Source of the DNA: Colwellia sp. 20A7
GTDB taxonomy: Bacteria > Pseudomonadota > Gammaproteobacteria > Enterobacterales > Alteromonadaceae
Reading direction: 5' to 3'
DNA: 64,000 nucleotides
NCBI RefSeq assembly: GCF_009832865.1
Contig: NZ_CP047130.1
Location: 2,170,001-2,234,000, forward strand
Shown: positions 41,128 through 53,416 of the stretch, in pieces
Position numbering within the stretch: the stretch's first letter is position 1
How the letters are laid out: each line of letters opens with the position of its first letter
The notes under the pieces: model-generated
The model's database searches: none
What the model was told of the DNA's origin: nothing
What the model saw: only the letters and a program-made list of their open reading frames with translations
Translations under genes and position numbers: made by a program

Positions 41128-43506
41128 GTGCAAGAAAATGTACTGTGGTATGAAAACTTGGGAATGGGTGATGTTGACCGTGTAGGCGGAAAAAATGCAT
41201 CACTTGGAGAAATGATTTCAAATTTGTCAAATGTAGGAGTGCAGGTGCCTACAGGTTTTGCGACAACATCTTTTGCCTTTAATGAATTCTTAGAACAAAG
41301 TGGTATTAATGAAAAAATATATCAACTTCTTGATACACTTGATGTTGATGATGTTAATGAATTATCAAAATGCGGAGAAACTATTCGCCAATGGATTATT
41401 GACACACCTTTCTTACCGCAAATGCAGCAAGACATTGAACTCGCTTATAATAAATTAGCGGGTGATTTCACTGACGACGCTTCTTTTGCTGTACGTTCAT
41501 CGGCAACCGCTGAAGATATGCCAGATGCCTCATTTGCTGGTCAGCAAGAAACCTTTTTAAATGTTCGTGGTCTTGAAGCTGTTATGATAGCAATTAAGCA
41601 TGTTTTTGCTTCGCTATTTAATGATCGAGCTATCTCTTACCGCGTTCACCAAGGTTATGATCATCGCGGTGTTGCACTATCTGCGGGTATTCAACGCATG
41701 GTACGTAGTGATATTTCAGCTTCAGGTGTTATGTTCACTATTGACACCGAATCTGGCTTTGAAGATGTTGTATTTATTACGTCAAGCTTTGGTTTGGGTG
41801 AAATGGTAGTACAAGGTGCTGTTAATCCTGATGAATTTTATGTTCATAAACCAACATTAGCGAAAGGTAAACCTGCTGTTATTCGCCGTAATATTGGTAG
41901 TAAAGCCATTAAAATGGTTTATACCGCATCTCAAGAACATAATAAACAAGTTGAAATTGTTGATATTGATGAAAAAGATTCTAATCGTTTTTCATTAACA
42001 GACAATGAAGTACAAGAATTAGCTAAACAGGCTGTAATCATTGAAAAGCATTATGGTCGTGCAATGGATATTGAATGGGCTAAAGATGGATTAGACAATA
42101 AACTTTATATTGTTCAAGCTCGTCCTGAAACCGTTAAAAGCCGCGAAAACACCAATGTAATGGAGCAATTCCAATTACAAGCAAGTGCAAATGTTATCTG
42201 TGAAGGTCGCTCTATCGGTCATAAAATAGGTAGTGGTGAAGCGAAAGTTTTATCTTCAATTGCCGAAATGGATAAAATTTTACCTGGCGATGTCCTTGTT
42301 ACTGACATGACAGATCCAGATTGGGAGCCTATCATGAAACGTGCTTCTGCCATTGTTACTAACCGTGGCGGTAGAACTTGTCATGCAGCTATTATTGCTC
42401 GTGAAATGGGTATTCCAGCGGTAGTTGGTTGTGGTAATGCAACTGATTTGATTAAGACGGGTGATAATATCACTGTTTCTTGTGCTGAAGGTGACACCGG
42501 TTTTATTTACCAAGGTAAACTTGATTATACTGTTACCACGTCTGAAATTGATTCTATGCCAGAATTACCGCTTAAAATAATGATGAACATTGGTAACCCA
42601 GACCGAGCATTTGCTTTTGCCAAATTGCCAAATGCAGGTATTGGTTTAGCGCGTTTAGAGTTCATTATCAATAAGATGATTGGTATTCATCCAAAAGCAT
42701 TATTAAATTTTGATAAGCAGTCTGCTGATTTACAAGACGAAATTAATGACATTATTGCCGGTTACGAAAGCCCAGTTGAGTTTTACATTGCTAAGCTTAC
42801 TGAAGGTATTTCAACGTTAGCATCCGCTTTCGCACCGGAAAAAGTTATTGTTCGTATGTCTGACTTTAAATCGAATGAATATGCTAATTTAGTAGGTGGC
42901 GAAGAATTCGAACCTGATGAAGAAAACCCAATGATTGGTTATCGTGGTGCTGCACGTTACATTTCAAAAGATTTCCGTGATTGTTTTGCATTAGAGTGTG
43001 AAGCAATTAAACGCGTAAGAAACGAAATGGATTTAACCAATGTAGAAGTAATGATCCCGTTTGTTCGAACTCTTGAAGAAGCAGCCGATGTTATTGATAT
43101 TTTGGCAGAGCACGGTTTAAAACGTGGTGAAAATGGTTTACGTATTATTATGATGTGTGAATTACCGTCAAACGCTTTACTGGCTGACCAATTCCTCGAT
43201 TATTTTGATGGTTTCTCTATTGGCTCTAACGATTTAACTCAGCTAACACTAGGTCTAGATAGAGATTCAGGGTTAATCGCTCATTTATTTGATGAACGTG
43301 ATCCTGCAATAAAAATCTTATTATCAATGGCAATTAGTGCATGTAAAAAACGTGGTAAATATGTCGGTATTTGTGGTCAAGGCCCGTCAGATCATGAAGA
43401 TTTTGCTGCATGGTTAGTTGATCAAGGAATCGATAGTGTTTCATTGAATCCTGACACCGTTTTACCAACATGGTTATATTTGGCCGATAAGTTAGCCAAT
43501 AAATAA
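41128..43506 (+). CDS. ppsA: Phosphoenolpyruvate synthase
   Basis: From GTG 41128 (GGAG 11 bases upstream) the enzyme has 792 residues, the same as E. coli PpsA; the upstream TTG at 41104 is rejected. It converts pyruvate, ATP and water to PEP, AMP and phosphate for gluconeogenesis. Domains: N-terminal ATP-grasp ([20 protein letters not shown]), central swivelling domain with catalytic His419 in GGRTCHAAI, and C-terminal PEP-binding barrel ([17 protein letters not shown]). The threonine before the histidine (RTCH) is the expected PpsR target. It ends at a terminator near 43585. Confidence 0.96.
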   Translation: MQENVLWYENLGMGDVDRVGGKNASLGEMISNLSNVGVQVPTGFATTSFAFNEFLEQSGINEKIYQLLDTLDVDDVNELSKCGETIRQWIIDTPFLPQMQQDIELAYNKLAGDFTDDASFAVRSSATAEDMPDASFAGQQETFLNVRGLEAVMIAIKHVFASLFNDRAISYRVHQGYDHRGVALSAGIQRMVRSDISASGVMFTIDTESGFEDVVFITSSFGLGEMVVQGAVNPDEFYVHKPTLAKGKPAVIRRNIGSKAIKMVYTASQEHNKQVEIVDIDEKDSNRFSLTDNEVQELAKQAVIIEKHYGRAMDIEWAKDGLDNKLYIVQARPETVKSRENTNVMEQFQLQASANVICEGRSIGHKIGSGEAKVLSSIAEMDKILPGDVLVTDMTDPDWEPIMKRASAIVTNRGGRTCHAAIIAREMGIPAVVGCGNATDLIKTGDNITVSCAEGDTGFIYQGKLDYTVTTSEIDSMPELPLKIMMNIGNPDRAFAFAKLPNAGIGLARLEFIINKMIGIHPKALLNFDKQSADLQDEINDIIAGYESPVEFYIAKLTEGISTLASAFAPEKVIVRMSDFKSNEYANLVGGEEFEPDEENPMIGYRGAARYISKDFRDCFALECEAIKRVRNEMDLTNVEVMIPFVRTLEEAADVIDILAEHGLKRGENGLRIIMMCELPSNALLADQFLDYFDGFSIGSNDLTQLTLGLDRDSGLIAHLFDERDPAIKILLSMAISACKKRGKYVGICGQGPSDHEDFAAWLVDQGIDSVSLNPDTVLPTWLYLADKLANK

Positions 43507-43584
43507 AAGGCAGTAAGCCACTAACGTTATTAGTGGTTTACTTTGTACTTTTATAAATAAACGGCATTATTGTTAATGAATTAG

Positions 43585-43617
43585 GCATCACTAGATAACT
43601 AGTGGTGCTTTTTTTTG
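43585..43617 (+). terminator. Intrinsic terminator after ppsA
   Basis: GCATCACTAG and CTAGTGGTGC (43585-43608) pair with one wobble around ATAA and are followed by eight or so T. Confidence 0.8.
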
Positions 43618-43624
43618 ATAAAAA

Positions 43625-44335
43625 TTAACTTGGCAATCCATTGTTACGTAAATTTTTCACATTACGGTTAATGATATGTCTTAAGGCTATTCTGTACAGT
43701 AATTTTTTAAACCCCATTAGATTGCTGCCATGTAAGTTATAAAAATCGTCAGGGGTGTCGAATATTCCAAAATCATCAGCAATACCACTAGACTGAATGT
43801 AAGTAGACTCAGTTGTTATTTCATTGTCGGGTCGATGTAAATCAGAGACAGCAATACCGTAGCCGTTAAAATTTTTACTCTCAGGATAGGCTTGCTGTAC
43901 TTGAACTAGTAATGGTTTATCGATGATGAAACCTTCATGGTTTAACCATACACCATTAATTTTTACCTCTACCCAGCTATGCAAAATACGCTTTGGCGCA
44001 AGTAACATTAAGTAATTAGGAATAACGCCTCGTTGCAAAGCATTATAAATTGTAAAACCATGAAATTTACAGGGAATATTTAAAGCTCTAAGTAATGCCA
44101 TAAATAACGTACTTTTGGTATTACATTGACCATAACCATCATTAAGTACATCACTCGCAGATATGCTGTCATCTATGTTGTAACCAAACTTTATCTCATC
44201 ACGTATAAAATAATATACCGCTTGTAGTGCTTGTTCTGGTGTTAATCTTCGCCATGCTTTGTGTTTGATAAGGGCTTGAATAGTTGGATGCTGATAATTA
44301 AGTATTTCACTGCTTTCTATATAGTTCGTCGTCAT
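43625..44335 (-). CDS. Transglutaminase-like domain protein
   Basis: The 236-residue protein has a transglutaminase-like core. NDGYGQCNTKSTLFMALLRA carries the catalytic Cys71, and ILHSWVEVKING holds the histidine near 119, with NHEGFIIDK as the third block; the usual aspartate after the histidine is not in the typical place. No signal peptide is seen, so it is cytoplasmic. It may be a papain-like amidase or protease rather than a cross-linker. The upstream region holds a complete MITE-like repeat. Confidence 0.75.
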   Translation of the reverse strand: MTTNYIESSEILNYQHPTIQALIKHKAWRRLTPEQALQAVYYFIRDEIKFGYNIDDSISASDVLNDGYGQCNTKSTLFMALLRALNIPCKFHGFTIYNALQRGVIPNYLMLLAPKRILHSWVEVKINGVWLNHEGFIIDKPLLVQVQQAYPESKNFNGYGIAVSDLHRPDNEITTESTYIQSSGIADDFGIFDTPDDFYNLHGSNLMGFKKLLYRIALRHIINRNVKNLRNNGLPS

Positions 44336-44650
44336 ATTAACCTCTAAAATTTAATACCAGTTTCATTAATTAAGTGAACAACTTTATACGTAGAAAAAAT
44401 TGCCAAATACAAGGCGTTTATTTCAATAACTAGTTGTTCTAATTATTAAATAAATAACGATGTAGTTGGTGATTTTAGCAAGTAGAAATGATCACATAGC
44501 TAGTGAGATTGGTATAACTTTATATTTCATTAATTTTTAGAGAAGCATAACTAAGAGAAGCAGCTAATTATTGAATAAACTAGCTACTTTACTTACATCA
44601 ATGAAAAAGAGTGCTTAATTTTATAAGGATGGCTAGCTATAACAATAACT
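44336..44650. other. Intergenic region containing a MITE-like repeat
   Basis: The 315 bases between the transglutaminase-like and AraC genes hold the complete repeat at 44354-44515 and AT-rich sequence. No gene is seen. Confidence 0.75.
44354..44515. repeat. MITE-like repeat, copy 3 (162 bp)
   Basis: This complete copy starts ATACCAGTTTCATTAA and ends with the complement of ATACCAATCTCACTAG. It lies in the opposite orientation to 31683-31843 and differs by only a few bases. No transposase with these ends is in the window. Confidence 0.8.
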
Positions 44651-45394
44651 TCATCTGAAACAACTTAGTAATTGTTTACTGGTCATGCCAAATGTTCTTT
44701 TAATGGTTCGACACAGGTGCGCGCTATCACTGAAACCGGAAAGATAAGCGGCTTCAGTCAAATTAACTCCTGTTTTAATTGCCTGAATAGCACATATTAA
44801 TCTACGCCATAATAAATAAGGGCGCCACGATACACCTAACTCTTTGGTGACTAGGTGTAAAAATTGACTCTCTGAAATTGCTAACCAATTAGCCACATCT
44901 TTTGCGCGCCATTGGTCTGGTTTTAAACAGTTACCGTTTAAACAGCTATCTAGCCGAGCAAGTAATTTTAATAAATGCTTGCTTTGACATTGATAAGGGT
45001 TATTTTTTAGCGACTCAACTAATGGTATGTAATGATCTAGTTTTGTCACTAGTGCACTGATACTGACATTATCGGTTGGTATCATTACAGGTAAAGGGGG
45101 TGATGCTTTTGTTAATATTTGTATTGAAAGTTCACGCATTGTGTTACCAAGTTTACTTTCAGGCTCCGCAAGTATGATCCAACCTTCAGACATTGATAAC
45201 TGATGCGGTTCGTTTGGTTCGATAATTTTACCTGTTAATAATACCTCACCATTTAATGTGCTAGTTTTACTAGGGATACAAAGTTGCCATAAAGAATGTT
45301 GATGAGGCTTGGTATCAATTGCTGATCCATAAGCAATCACTACGCCAGGTGAAAAATAGGAGAAATTCTGATTATTGTTCAATGCTAAGTTCAT
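44651..45394 (-). CDS. AraC-family transcriptional regulator
   Basis: The 247-residue regulator has an N-terminal cupin-like sensor (HQHSLWQLCIPSKTSTLNG, then an EPNEPHQLS-type strand) and a C-terminal pair of helix-turn-helices (about 165-245). The second reads AAYLSGFSDSAHLCRTIKRT and is the DNA-recognition helix. The ligand is unknown. It stands between a transglutaminase-like gene and a GGDEF-EAL gene divergently transcribed 190 bases away, either of which could be a target. Confidence 0.88.
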   Translation of the reverse strand: MNLALNNNQNFSYFSPGVVIAYGSAIDTKPHQHSLWQLCIPSKTSTLNGEVLLTGKIIEPNEPHQLSMSEGWIILAEPESKLGNTMRELSIQILTKASPPLPVMIPTDNVSISALVTKLDHYIPLVESLKNNPYQCQSKHLLKLLARLDSCLNGNCLKPDQWRAKDVANWLAISESQFLHLVTKELGVSWRPYLLWRRLICAIQAIKTGVNLTEAAYLSGFSDSAHLCRTIKRTFGMTSKQLLSCFR

Positions 45395-45587
45395 GGCTCT
45401 ATCACGTAATAAATTTTGTCGAGTTGACTATTAAGGGTAATAGTAAGCATTTATTACAAAATTGTTAACGTTACTTTGCAATAATTGATGATCGATATTA
45501 TCTAATTATTTTTAACATAAATAGGCAGCTTTGATCATTTTAGACTAAAGTTAGGTTGTTATTAACCTTTTACGGCCCTTAATCCAT

Positions 45588-47672
45588 ATGGATTCACCTA
45601 TAGATACTACTCTTTTAAATCATCAGTTTATAGTCAATGATCCGCTTCATTATTTATTTGATGCGGTCAAGGCTATTGCTGTGCAAGGTTACGATGAAGA
45701 CAGATGTGTTATTTATTGGAATAAGGGAAGTGAATTGTTATATGGCTATACAAGTGAGGAGGCCTTAGGACAAAAACTTGAAGATTTAATTATTCCACCT
45801 GCCATCAGGAAACCTGTTGTTGATGAAATTACCGTTTGGTTGCAAAAAGGCACCGAAATTCCTGCTTCTGAGATAACGCTACGTCACAAAAATGGTAAGG
45901 ATGTCCCTGTATTTTCAAGTCATGTGATATTTACTAATAAGTACAAGAATAAACAATTGTATTGTATCGATGTAGATTTAGCTGATGTAAAAGCCGCGCA
46001 AGCACAAGTCATTTATAAAGAGCGGATGCTTAAGGCTGCGTTTGAAACAATACCCGATTTGTTTTTTTTAATGACTGAAGAAGGTGTTATTAATTATTAC
46101 CATACGAGTAATAAGCAAAATCTATATAAACTACCAATAGACTTTATTGGTCAGTCAATGGTTGATTGTTTACCTATGGATGTTGCTGATAAATTTATTA
46201 ATAACATTAAAAAAGTTGTTGCACAAAATACAGTCGAGTGTTTTGAATATGAATTAAGCATGCCTCAAGGTCTTGCTTGCTTTGAAGCAAGAATTAGTCA
46301 CTTGCATGAATATAAACAAGTAGTGGTGATTATTCGTGATATTACAGAACAGCACAAAGCGGCAGAAATAATCAAGCATCATGCCTATTACGATGCGTTA
46401 ACCTTAGTGCCGAATCGTTTTCTTGCATTAGATCGATTATCCCAGTTGTTAAGTGAAGCTGAGAGAAATAATGAAAAAATAGCCATACTTTTTATAGATT
46501 TAGATGACTTTAAGAAAGTGAACGATACCTTAGGTCATGAAATAGGTGACAAACTACTGGTTGAGTCGGCGAATAGGTTAAATAAAGTTGTACGTAAAGA
46601 AGATACGGTTGGTAGATTAGGTGGTGATGAGTTTATTGTATTATTGAAAGGGGTAAATGATAATCTTGATGTGTTAACTGTTGTAGAAAATCTATTGAAA
46701 TGTTTTAGAGAGCCTTTTAGCTTAGACGGCAGGGATTTAACGCTTACGCTAAGCTTGGGGATTGCTATATATCCTGATAACGGAATAACGTCTTCTGAAT
46801 TGCTACGTAATGCTGATATAGCTATGTATCAAGCAAAATTTTTAGGACGGAATACCTACTCATTTTTTACCAAAAAAATGAACAGTAGTATGTTACGTCG
46901 ATTAGAGATTGAAGAACAAATGTATGGTGCATTAGAGCGAAATGAATTTGAAGTTTATTATCAGCCCAAAATTGATATAAAACATAATAGTCTAGTGGGC
47001 GCTGAAGCATTATTGCGATGGTTTAATCCATCATTAGGTAATATTACTCCGAGTGAATTTATTCCTATCGCTGAGCATACCGGGTTAATTGTACCTATTG
47101 GTAATTTTGTGATTAAGCAGGCGTTAAACTTTCTGCATCGGTGGCAAAATATTCAACAAAGTCCATATACTATGGCAATAAACATTTCACCCCGTCAATT
47201 TAGAGATATTGAATTACTTACTTTTGTTAAAAATACACTGACCGACGAAAATGTTAATGCTAAAAGCATTGAGTTTGAAATTACAGAAGGTCTATTGATG
47301 AATGGTCAAGCGTATATTCATGAAGCATTAACGGGACTGAATAAGTTGGGCATAAAGCTTTCTATGGATGATTTTGGCACCGGATACTCGTCATTAAGTT
47401 ATTTACGACGTTATCCTTTTGATGTTCTAAAAATAGATAGAAGTTTTGTTAAGGGTATTACCATCAACAAAGCCGATCTTGACTTGGTTAAAGCAACGAT
47501 ATCTATGGCGCACAGTTTAGATATATTAGTAGTAGCTGAAGGCGTTGAAACCAAAGAACAAGTCATCATACTTCATGAATTAGAATGTGATTATTTACAA
47601 GGATATTATTATAGCAAGCCGGTGACAGAGCAAAATTTAATTGCGTACTCAAAAAAGCTATTATGCTTTTGA
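45588..47672 (+). CDS. PAS-GGDEF-EAL c-di-GMP signalling protein
   Basis: The 694-residue cytoplasmic protein has two PAS regions (about residues 15-130 and 145-255). Its GGDEF domain (about 265-425) reads VGRLGGDEFIVLL with an intact active site and I-site RKED. Its EAL domain (about 435-690) has GAEALLRW, ITEGLL and DDFGTGYSSLSYL, the residues needed for phosphodiesterase activity. So both activities look possible; which dominates depends on PAS input. It starts at ATG 45588 and is a single-gene unit. Confidence 0.92.
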   Translation: MDSPIDTTLLNHQFIVNDPLHYLFDAVKAIAVQGYDEDRCVIYWNKGSELLYGYTSEEALGQKLEDLIIPPAIRKPVVDEITVWLQKGTEIPASEITLRHKNGKDVPVFSSHVIFTNKYKNKQLYCIDVDLADVKAAQAQVIYKERMLKAAFETIPDLFFLMTEEGVINYYHTSNKQNLYKLPIDFIGQSMVDCLPMDVADKFINNIKKVVAQNTVECFEYELSMPQGLACFEARISHLHEYKQVVVIIRDITEQHKAAEIIKHHAYYDALTLVPNRFLALDRLSQLLSEAERNNEKIAILFIDLDDFKKVNDTLGHEIGDKLLVESANRLNKVVRKEDTVGRLGGDEFIVLLKGVNDNLDVLTVVENLLKCFREPFSLDGRDLTLTLSLGIAIYPDNGITSSELLRNADIAMYQAKFLGRNTYSFFTKKMNSSMLRRLEIEEQMYGALERNEFEVYYQPKIDIKHNSLVGAEALLRWFNPSLGNITPSEFIPIAEHTGLIVPIGNFVIKQALNFLHRWQNIQQSPYTMAINISPRQFRDIELLTFVKNTLTDENVNAKSIEFEITEGLLMNGQAYIHEALTGLNKLGIKLSMDDFGTGYSSLSYLRRYPFDVLKIDRSFVKGITINKADLDLVKATISMAHSLDILVVAEGVETKEQVIILHELECDYLQGYYYSKPVTEQNLIAYSKKLLCF

Positions 47673-47824
47673 TTAAACAATTCTAGTTAACTTAATAATT
47701 AGAATTAGAATTAGAATTATATAAACTGTTCCTTGAAATAGTTCGTTTAAAAAAATTACTTAATTATGACTCAGTCATTGGTATCGTTTGTAGTCATTGT
47801 TAATCTAAACACATATTATAAATA

Positions 47825-48292
47825 TTAAGTGGAAATAGCGGCGAAGCTGGCTTGGCTTAATGTTTTTAAATCCGTTGGGGTGAGTGCTATTTCTAACCCT
47901 CGTTTACCACCGCTAACATACATTACTTCAAGTGTTTCAGCACTGCTATCTATTACTGTAGGTAAACGCTTCTTTTGGCCTAACGGACTTACACCACCTA
48001 ATACATAACCGGTTGTAACTTCAACTCGTTTAGCGTCAGCCATTTTTACTTTCTTTACTTTTAACTCTTTAGCAATGGCTTTTAAATTTAACTTTAAATT
48101 TACGGGCACTATTGCGACAGCAAGTTGATCTGTATCACAACAAACAACTAAGGTTTTAAATACTTGTTGAGCTTCAAGGGACAATTTTTCTACGGCTTCA
48201 AGACCAAAGGAAGTTGCATTAGCGTCATGATCATATTGAAGTACTTCAAAGGGGATTTTTTTTTGTTTTAGTTGTTGAGTTGCTGGCGTCAT
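47825..48292 (-). CDS. ybaK: Cys-tRNA(Pro) deacylase, YbaK/EbsC family
   Basis: The 155-residue protein is the free-standing editing enzyme YbaK. It hydrolyses Cys-tRNA(Pro) made by error by prolyl-tRNA synthetase. The conserved lysine is expected near LKVKKVKMADAKRVEVTTG and the block GYVLGGVSPLGQKKRLP follows. YDHDANATSFGLEAVEKL opens the fold. It is convergent with none of its neighbours: sbcD begins divergently 100 bases away. Confidence 0.92.
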   Translation of the reverse strand: MTPATQQLKQKKIPFEVLQYDHDANATSFGLEAVEKLSLEAQQVFKTLVVCCDTDQLAVAIVPVNLKLNLKAIAKELKVKKVKMADAKRVEVTTGYVLGGVSPLGQKKRLPTVIDSSAETLEVMYVSGGKRGLEIALTPTDLKTLSQASFAAIST

Positions 48293-48395
48293 TTTTTCTC
48301 AATCTATAATTTTATTGTTAATCATTAATGGTTTATTGTCACCTTTCAGGTAGAATTATCAACCATTATTTTCCTTATCATTAATTTTCCTTTTT

Positions 48396-49730
48396 ATGCG
48401 CATTATTCACACATCTGATTGGCATTTAGGTCAATTCTTTTATGGTAAAAGCAGGGCTAATGAACACCAACAGTTTTTAGATTGGTTATTAACTAAAGTC
48501 GAAGACAACGCTGTTGATGCCATTATTGTGGCCGGTGACATTTTTGATACCGCAACGCCGCCTAGTTATGCAAGGCAAATGTATTTTAACTTTATAAGTA
48601 AGCTACAGCGATTTAATTGCCAACTTGTTGTATTAGCTGGTAATCATGACTCTGTCAGCATGTTAGCTGAATCAAAAGAGCTATTGAGCGCATTATCAAC
48701 AAAAGTTATCGCTAACGTCACAGATACTTCAATTTCTGCTAATTTAGCTGACCAAGTTTTTGCCATTAAAAATAAACAAGGAATCGTACAAGCTGTTATT
48801 TGTGCTATCCCATTTATCAGGCCACGTGATGTAATAAAGAGTCAAGCAGGGCAGTCAGCCACAGATAAATCTAAGCAATTGCAACAAGCTATTGTTGAAC
48901 ATTATCAGCGTTTATTTGAACAAGCTCAGCTGCTCGTCGCTCAACATGAAAAAAGCGCTAACGGCATTAAGTTACCTATTATTGCGACCGGACATTTAAC
49001 TGCATTAGGTGTTACCACCTCAGATTCAGTACGAGATATTTACATTGGCACATTAGAAGCTTTTCCAAGTAATGCATTTCCTGCTGCCGATTATATTGCT
49101 TTAGGACATATCCATCGTGCTCAAAAAGTAGGTAAAACAGAGCATATTCGTTATTGTGGCTCGCCAATAGCCCTTAGCTTTGATGAAGCTAAGCAAAAAA
49201 AACGTGTATTACTTGTGGGTTTTGATGAAAATAAGCTATCGACGGTAACAGATTTAATTATTCCAACGTTTCAACCGTTAGCGATGTTAAAAACGACACT
49301 CGACACACTCAATCAAGATCTTGAAACACTTGTCTCAACACTAATTAGTGATGACAACGACAGTAAACTTTGGCTAGATATTGAATTAGCAAATACCGGA
49401 CTGTTAAGTGATTTACAGCCTAAAATTACCGCGTTAGTCAAAGACTTTCCTGTGGAAGTGTTACTTGTTAGAAGGCAAAAGCAAGTAAGGCAACGTTTAT
49501 TGTTAGAAAAACAACAAGATCACAGTACATTAAATGAATTAACGTTAGACGAGGTTTTTGACTCTCGTTTACAGCAAGAAGCTTGGCTCGATGATGACAC
49601 TATGGATTCAGAGTCAATTGATTCAAAGTTAATTGAAACAGAGCTAAATAATGCAAAATTAACACGTAAAGAGCAGTTACAAACCTTGTTTAAGCAAACC
49701 GTTGCGCAAGTATTAAGTGAAGGTGAATAA
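48396..49730 (+). CDS. sbcD: Exonuclease SbcCD nuclease subunit
   Basis: The 444-residue Mre11-type phosphodiesterase has motifs [30 protein letters not shown] and LGHIHRAQ. With SbcC it cuts hairpins and ends at stalled replication forks and palindromes. It is about 40 residues longer than E. coli SbcD, with an acidic C-terminal extension. Its stop TAATG overlaps the sbcC start by one base, so the two are translationally coupled. Numerous palindromes and hairpins occur in this window and are possible substrates. Confidence 0.95.
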   Translation: MRIIHTSDWHLGQFFYGKSRANEHQQFLDWLLTKVEDNAVDAIIVAGDIFDTATPPSYARQMYFNFISKLQRFNCQLVVLAGNHDSVSMLAESKELLSALSTKVIANVTDTSISANLADQVFAIKNKQGIVQAVICAIPFIRPRDVIKSQAGQSATDKSKQLQQAIVEHYQRLFEQAQLLVAQHEKSANGIKLPIIATGHLTALGVTTSDSVRDIYIGTLEAFPSNAFPAADYIALGHIHRAQKVGKTEHIRYCGSPIALSFDEAKQKKRVLLVGFDENKLSTVTDLIIPTFQPLAMLKTTLDTLNQDLETLVSTLISDDNDSKLWLDIELANTGLLSDLQPKITALVKDFPVEVLLVRRQKQVRQRLLLEKQQDHSTLNELTLDEVFDSRLQQEAWLDDDTMDSESIDSKLIETELNNAKLTRKEQLQTLFKQTVAQVLSEGE

Positions 49731-52700
49731 TGAAAATATTGCGATTACGATTTGAGAACATTAATGCGCTTAAAAATGCTTGGCAATTAGATTTTACGCA
49801 AGAGCCATTTGACTCTAATGGACTTTTTGCTATTACCGGTGCTACAGGTGCAGGTAAAACAACTATTCTCGATGCTATATGTTTAGCTTTATATCACGAA
49901 ACACCACGTATTAAAGTGTCTGCGAGTCAAAATCAATTGATGACACGTTTTACCGCTAATTGCATGGCAGAAGTAGAATTTGAAGTAAAAGGTCAAGGAT
50001 ACCGTGCTTTTTGGAGTCAAAAACGCGCGAGAAATAAAGCGGATGGAAACTTATTAGCGCCTGTTGCTCAGTTGTCTTTGATTGATGGGACAATTATTGC
50101 TGAAAAATTAAAAGATGTTAAAGATAATATCGCCAAGATCACCGGTTTAGATTTTTCAAGATTTAGAAAGTCGATGATGTTATCTCAAGGGGAGTTTGCT
50201 GCCTTTTTAAACGCAGCGCCTAATGATAGAGCACAACTGTTAGAACAGCTAACCGGCACACAAATTTATGGTGATATTTCAAAACAAGTTTTTACTAATC
50301 ACAAAGTGGCTGAAAAATCATTACAGTTAATGCAGGCTAAATCTCAAGGAGTCACGTTATTAACAACACAGGAGTTAAGTGATTTACAAGCACAAGAACT
50401 TGAAATAGAAAAACAAAGTAATGAAATTATACTTGAACAATCAGTCTATTCATCGTTAAAAAATGTTGTATTAATTAATGAAGCTCATCAAAAAAAATCT
50501 ATTCAAATAAACGATTTAATAATACAAAGTAAAAGTGTGCAGGAACAAGCCAGTTTAGGAAGAGCAACCCTTGATGAGTGTTTACTTGCACAAGAAAAAG
50601 AAGAAGTTAAACATAAGCTTATTGAAAATAAACTGATTGAACGAATATTACCGTTAGACAGTGAAATAGCCAATATTAACGCACAATTATCACAGGTTTT
50701 AGAGCAAGAAGGCAGACAAACGCAGGAGTTAAGTCAGTTAACAATAAGCCAACAACAAACGCAAAGTAATAAAAATAAACTACGCGCAGATATTGATAAA
50801 TTACAAACCTATATCAGTGAACATCAACCACTTATCCAAGTAAAAGAAAAACTGCCTTTATGGTCTAGTCAAGTCAGTCAGCTAGTTCAAATACAAGTTA
50901 ATATTGATAATAAAACACAAGATTTAATAACAATAAATAATAATCATCAGCAACTTGTTAACGAACAAAATAAGCAACAAACATTATTAAGTGATAGCAC
51001 ACTAAAAAATAGTCAATTACAGAGTCAACAAGCAGATCTTGATAACCAAAAACAACAATTAGTTACTCAAAATTTAACTTTATTGAATACTATTGAATTA
51101 ACGGGCGAAACACTAACTCCTGACAGCTTAAATTGCAAAATTAATCAGTGGCAACAGCAACAAAACTCTTGTGGGCAAGCATTTCAGCTAGCTAACCGAC
51201 ATAACATACTTTTTCAAGAACAAGCACAACTTAGTAATCAAAAACAATTGGCAATGCCAAAATTGGCTGAGTTGAAATCACAATTGATTGATTTACGGAA
51301 ACAATTTACTCAGTTAAAACAGCAAAAAACTGATGTTGAAACCTTAATTGCTCAGCAACAAACAATTATGGCGTTAAGTGAGCATAGGGATAAATTACAG
51401 CCTGAACAACCTTGTCCATTGTGTGGCTCTAATGAACATCCTGCAATAACTGAATATCAAGCGATTAGTGTTGATACGCAACAAATACGTTTACAGTCTA
51501 TTAATGATGAACTGAGCCGGTTAGAAGATCAAGGCAAATCACTAGCACAGCAAGAAACTCAACTTAATGTGGAGCTAAAAACAAAGGACGAACGTGGTCA
51601 AACAATTAAGTCAGAAGAAGCTGAGTTATTAGCTGCTTTTACCCGCTTAAATTTACCTAATGTATTGTTAACTAATAACCAGCTTGAGCTATCAGATATA
51701 ACATTAATTGAACAAGCATTAGCGAAAATAAATACTGAACTAGATCTTCTTCAGCAATTTCAACGTGACTTTAATTATTGTGTACAACAACAAATAAATA
51801 TTGAACAGCAACAATCTCGAGTCAGTCAAATATTGTTACAAGGACAACATCAAGCGGCCCTTATTACAGAAAAAATTAACCATAATAATCATGACAACAA
51901 CGAACAAAATAAAGTGATAGAACAGTTACAATCTGATCAAAGTTTTATGTACAAAAGTTTATTTGCTGATATTCAGTCAATGCAACTAAATCAATTCTCA
52001 TCACATTTACATGATCTCCTAAATAAAGAGAGCGATGAAGGTTTATGTGAAAGTTCAAACGATCACCTCAATGCTAATTTTAATGTAAACACTAACCTAA
52101 ACACCCGTCTTAACTCGGGTGTATGGTTACAAGAACTACAACAAAATGTTACGTTGTTTGAGCAAAAATTCGCAGAGCACGAAGCACTTTCTAAGCAACT
52201 ATCTTCTGTTGAACAAGCCATTGTTTTAGTCTCAGAACAAGTACATCAAGCAGAAGGTCGCTTAACACGATTTACACAACAACTAGCTGAATTAAAACAA
52301 CAATCAAACACTAAAAAAGAGTTACGCGTAACCGAGTTTGTTGATCTTGGCTATCTAGATGAAGTGTCGCAATCATCTGAATTTATTAGAAATAAAATTT
52401 TTAAAGAAGAGAGGGTTACAAAAGATAAGTTAACAGCACTGAATAAAGAACAGCAAGCTATTGAGGCTCAGTTACAACAACTGCTAGGTCAAAAAGAAAG
52501 CCTAAAACAGCAGTTGTTAGAGCATGAGGAAGCTAAAATCAACGCGGAAAAATCACTAGCCGACAGTTTTAAAAATAGTCATGGAGACTTTGATAAATTA
52601 TCACTTTTATCTTTACCCGATATTGAAGTTGAGTTGCTAAGCCTTAATGAAAAATTAAAACAACAACAGCTGCATTTAGGACAAATTCAACAAGCGATAA

Positions 52701-53302
52701 GTCACGATAAAGAAAGTAAAATTAAGCAACAAAGTTTACTTAATCAAATTGAAACTGAGCAAGTTGCAGTAGATGAACTTGCTTATTTAAATGGTTTGAT
52801 TGGCTCTGCTGATGGCGCGAAATTTAGAAAATTTGCTCAAGGTTTAACACTTAATCACCTTGTTTATTTAGCTAACGAACAATTGAATAAACTTGATGGT
52901 CGATACCAGTTACAGTGTCAACAAAGTGATACCTTGAGTTTAGAAGTATTGGATACATGGCAAGGTGATAGCCTTCGTGACACTAAAACGCTATCGGGTG
53001 GCGAAAGCTTTTTAGTTAGTTTAGCGTTAGCGTTAGCCTTGTCAGATTTAGTTAGTAACAAAACCAGTATTGATTCTTTATTTTTAGATGAAGGTTTTGG
53101 CACATTAGATAATGATACGTTAGAAATAGCGTTGGTTGCGTTAGATAACCTTAATGCAAGCGGTAAAATGATTGGCATTATTAGCCATGTTGAAGCGTTA
53201 AAAGATAGAATTGATGTACAAATTAAGGTCGAAAAACAAAGTGGTTTGGGCATTAGTTCGCTTGATAAACTCTTTTCTTTTATCCCTAACACAGGGAGTT
53301 AG
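49730..53302 (+). CDS. sbcC: Exonuclease SbcCD ATPase subunit
   Basis: The 1190-residue SMC/Rad50-like ATPase has Walker [11 protein letters not shown] (about residues 38-47), long coiled coils, and a zinc-hook [11 protein letters not shown] (about 560-570) at the apex. The C-terminal ATPase half has signature [20 protein letters not shown] and Walker [13 protein letters not shown]. Rich in Gln and Asn, with a low-complexity linker ([12 protein letters not shown] near 785) not usual in E. coli SbcC. It works with SbcD in ATP-driven cleavage of DNA ends and hairpins. Confidence 0.96.
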   Translation: MKILRLRFENINALKNAWQLDFTQEPFDSNGLFAITGATGAGKTTILDAICLALYHETPRIKVSASQNQLMTRFTANCMAEVEFEVKGQGYRAFWSQKRARNKADGNLLAPVAQLSLIDGTIIAEKLKDVKDNIAKITGLDFSRFRKSMMLSQGEFAAFLNAAPNDRAQLLEQLTGTQIYGDISKQVFTNHKVAEKSLQLMQAKSQGVTLLTTQELSDLQAQELEIEKQSNEIILEQSVYSSLKNVVLINEAHQKKSIQINDLIIQSKSVQEQASLGRATLDECLLAQEKEEVKHKLIENKLIERILPLDSEIANINAQLSQVLEQEGRQTQELSQLTISQQQTQSNKNKLRADIDKLQTYISEHQPLIQVKEKLPLWSSQVSQLVQIQVNIDNKTQDLITINNNHQQLVNEQNKQQTLLSDSTLKNSQLQSQQADLDNQKQQLVTQNLTLLNTIELTGETLTPDSLNCKINQWQQQQNSCGQAFQLANRHNILFQEQAQLSNQKQLAMPKLAELKSQLIDLRKQFTQLKQQKTDVETLIAQQQTIMALSEHRDKLQPEQPCPLCGSNEHPAITEYQAISVDTQQIRLQSINDELSRLEDQGKSLAQQETQLNVELKTKDERGQTIKSEEAELLAAFTRLNLPNVLLTNNQLELSDITLIEQALAKINTELDLLQQFQRDFNYCVQQQINIEQQQSRVSQILLQGQHQAALITEKINHNNHDNNEQNKVIEQLQSDQSFMYKSLFADIQSMQLNQFSSHLHDLLNKESDEGLCESSNDHLNANFNVNTNLNTRLNSGVWLQELQQNVTLFEQKFAEHEALSKQLSSVEQAIVLVSEQVHQAEGRLTRFTQQLAELKQQSNTKKELRVTEFVDLGYLDEVSQSSEFIRNKIFKEERVTKDKLTALNKEQQAIEAQLQQLLGQKESLKQQLLEHEEAKINAEKSLADSFKNSHGDFDKLSLLSLPDIEVELLSLNEKLKQQQLHLGQIQQAISHDKESKIKQQSLLNQIETEQVAVDELAYLNGLIGSADGAKFRKFAQGLTLNHLVYLANEQLNKLDGRYQLQCQQSDTLSLEVLDTWQGDSLRDTKTLSGGESFLVSLALALALSDLVSNKTSIDSLFLDEGFGTLDNDTLEIALVALDNLNASGKMIGIISHVEALKDRIDVQIKVEKQSGLGISSLDKLFSFIPNTGS

Positions 53303-53416
53303 TTGTTTGCTTTGGAACAGCCAAATTAATATACACTAATGCAAGTTGAAGCAAGTTGAAGCAAGGCTAGCTTAGTTAATTGTCTCTATTATTTATACCT
53401 TAAAGGAACATCAGTC

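Noticed and set aside
52918..53292. 124-codon open frame antisense to sbcC
   Set aside because: The overlapping + strand encodes the conserved SbcC signature and Walker B; the antisense frame is a shadow.
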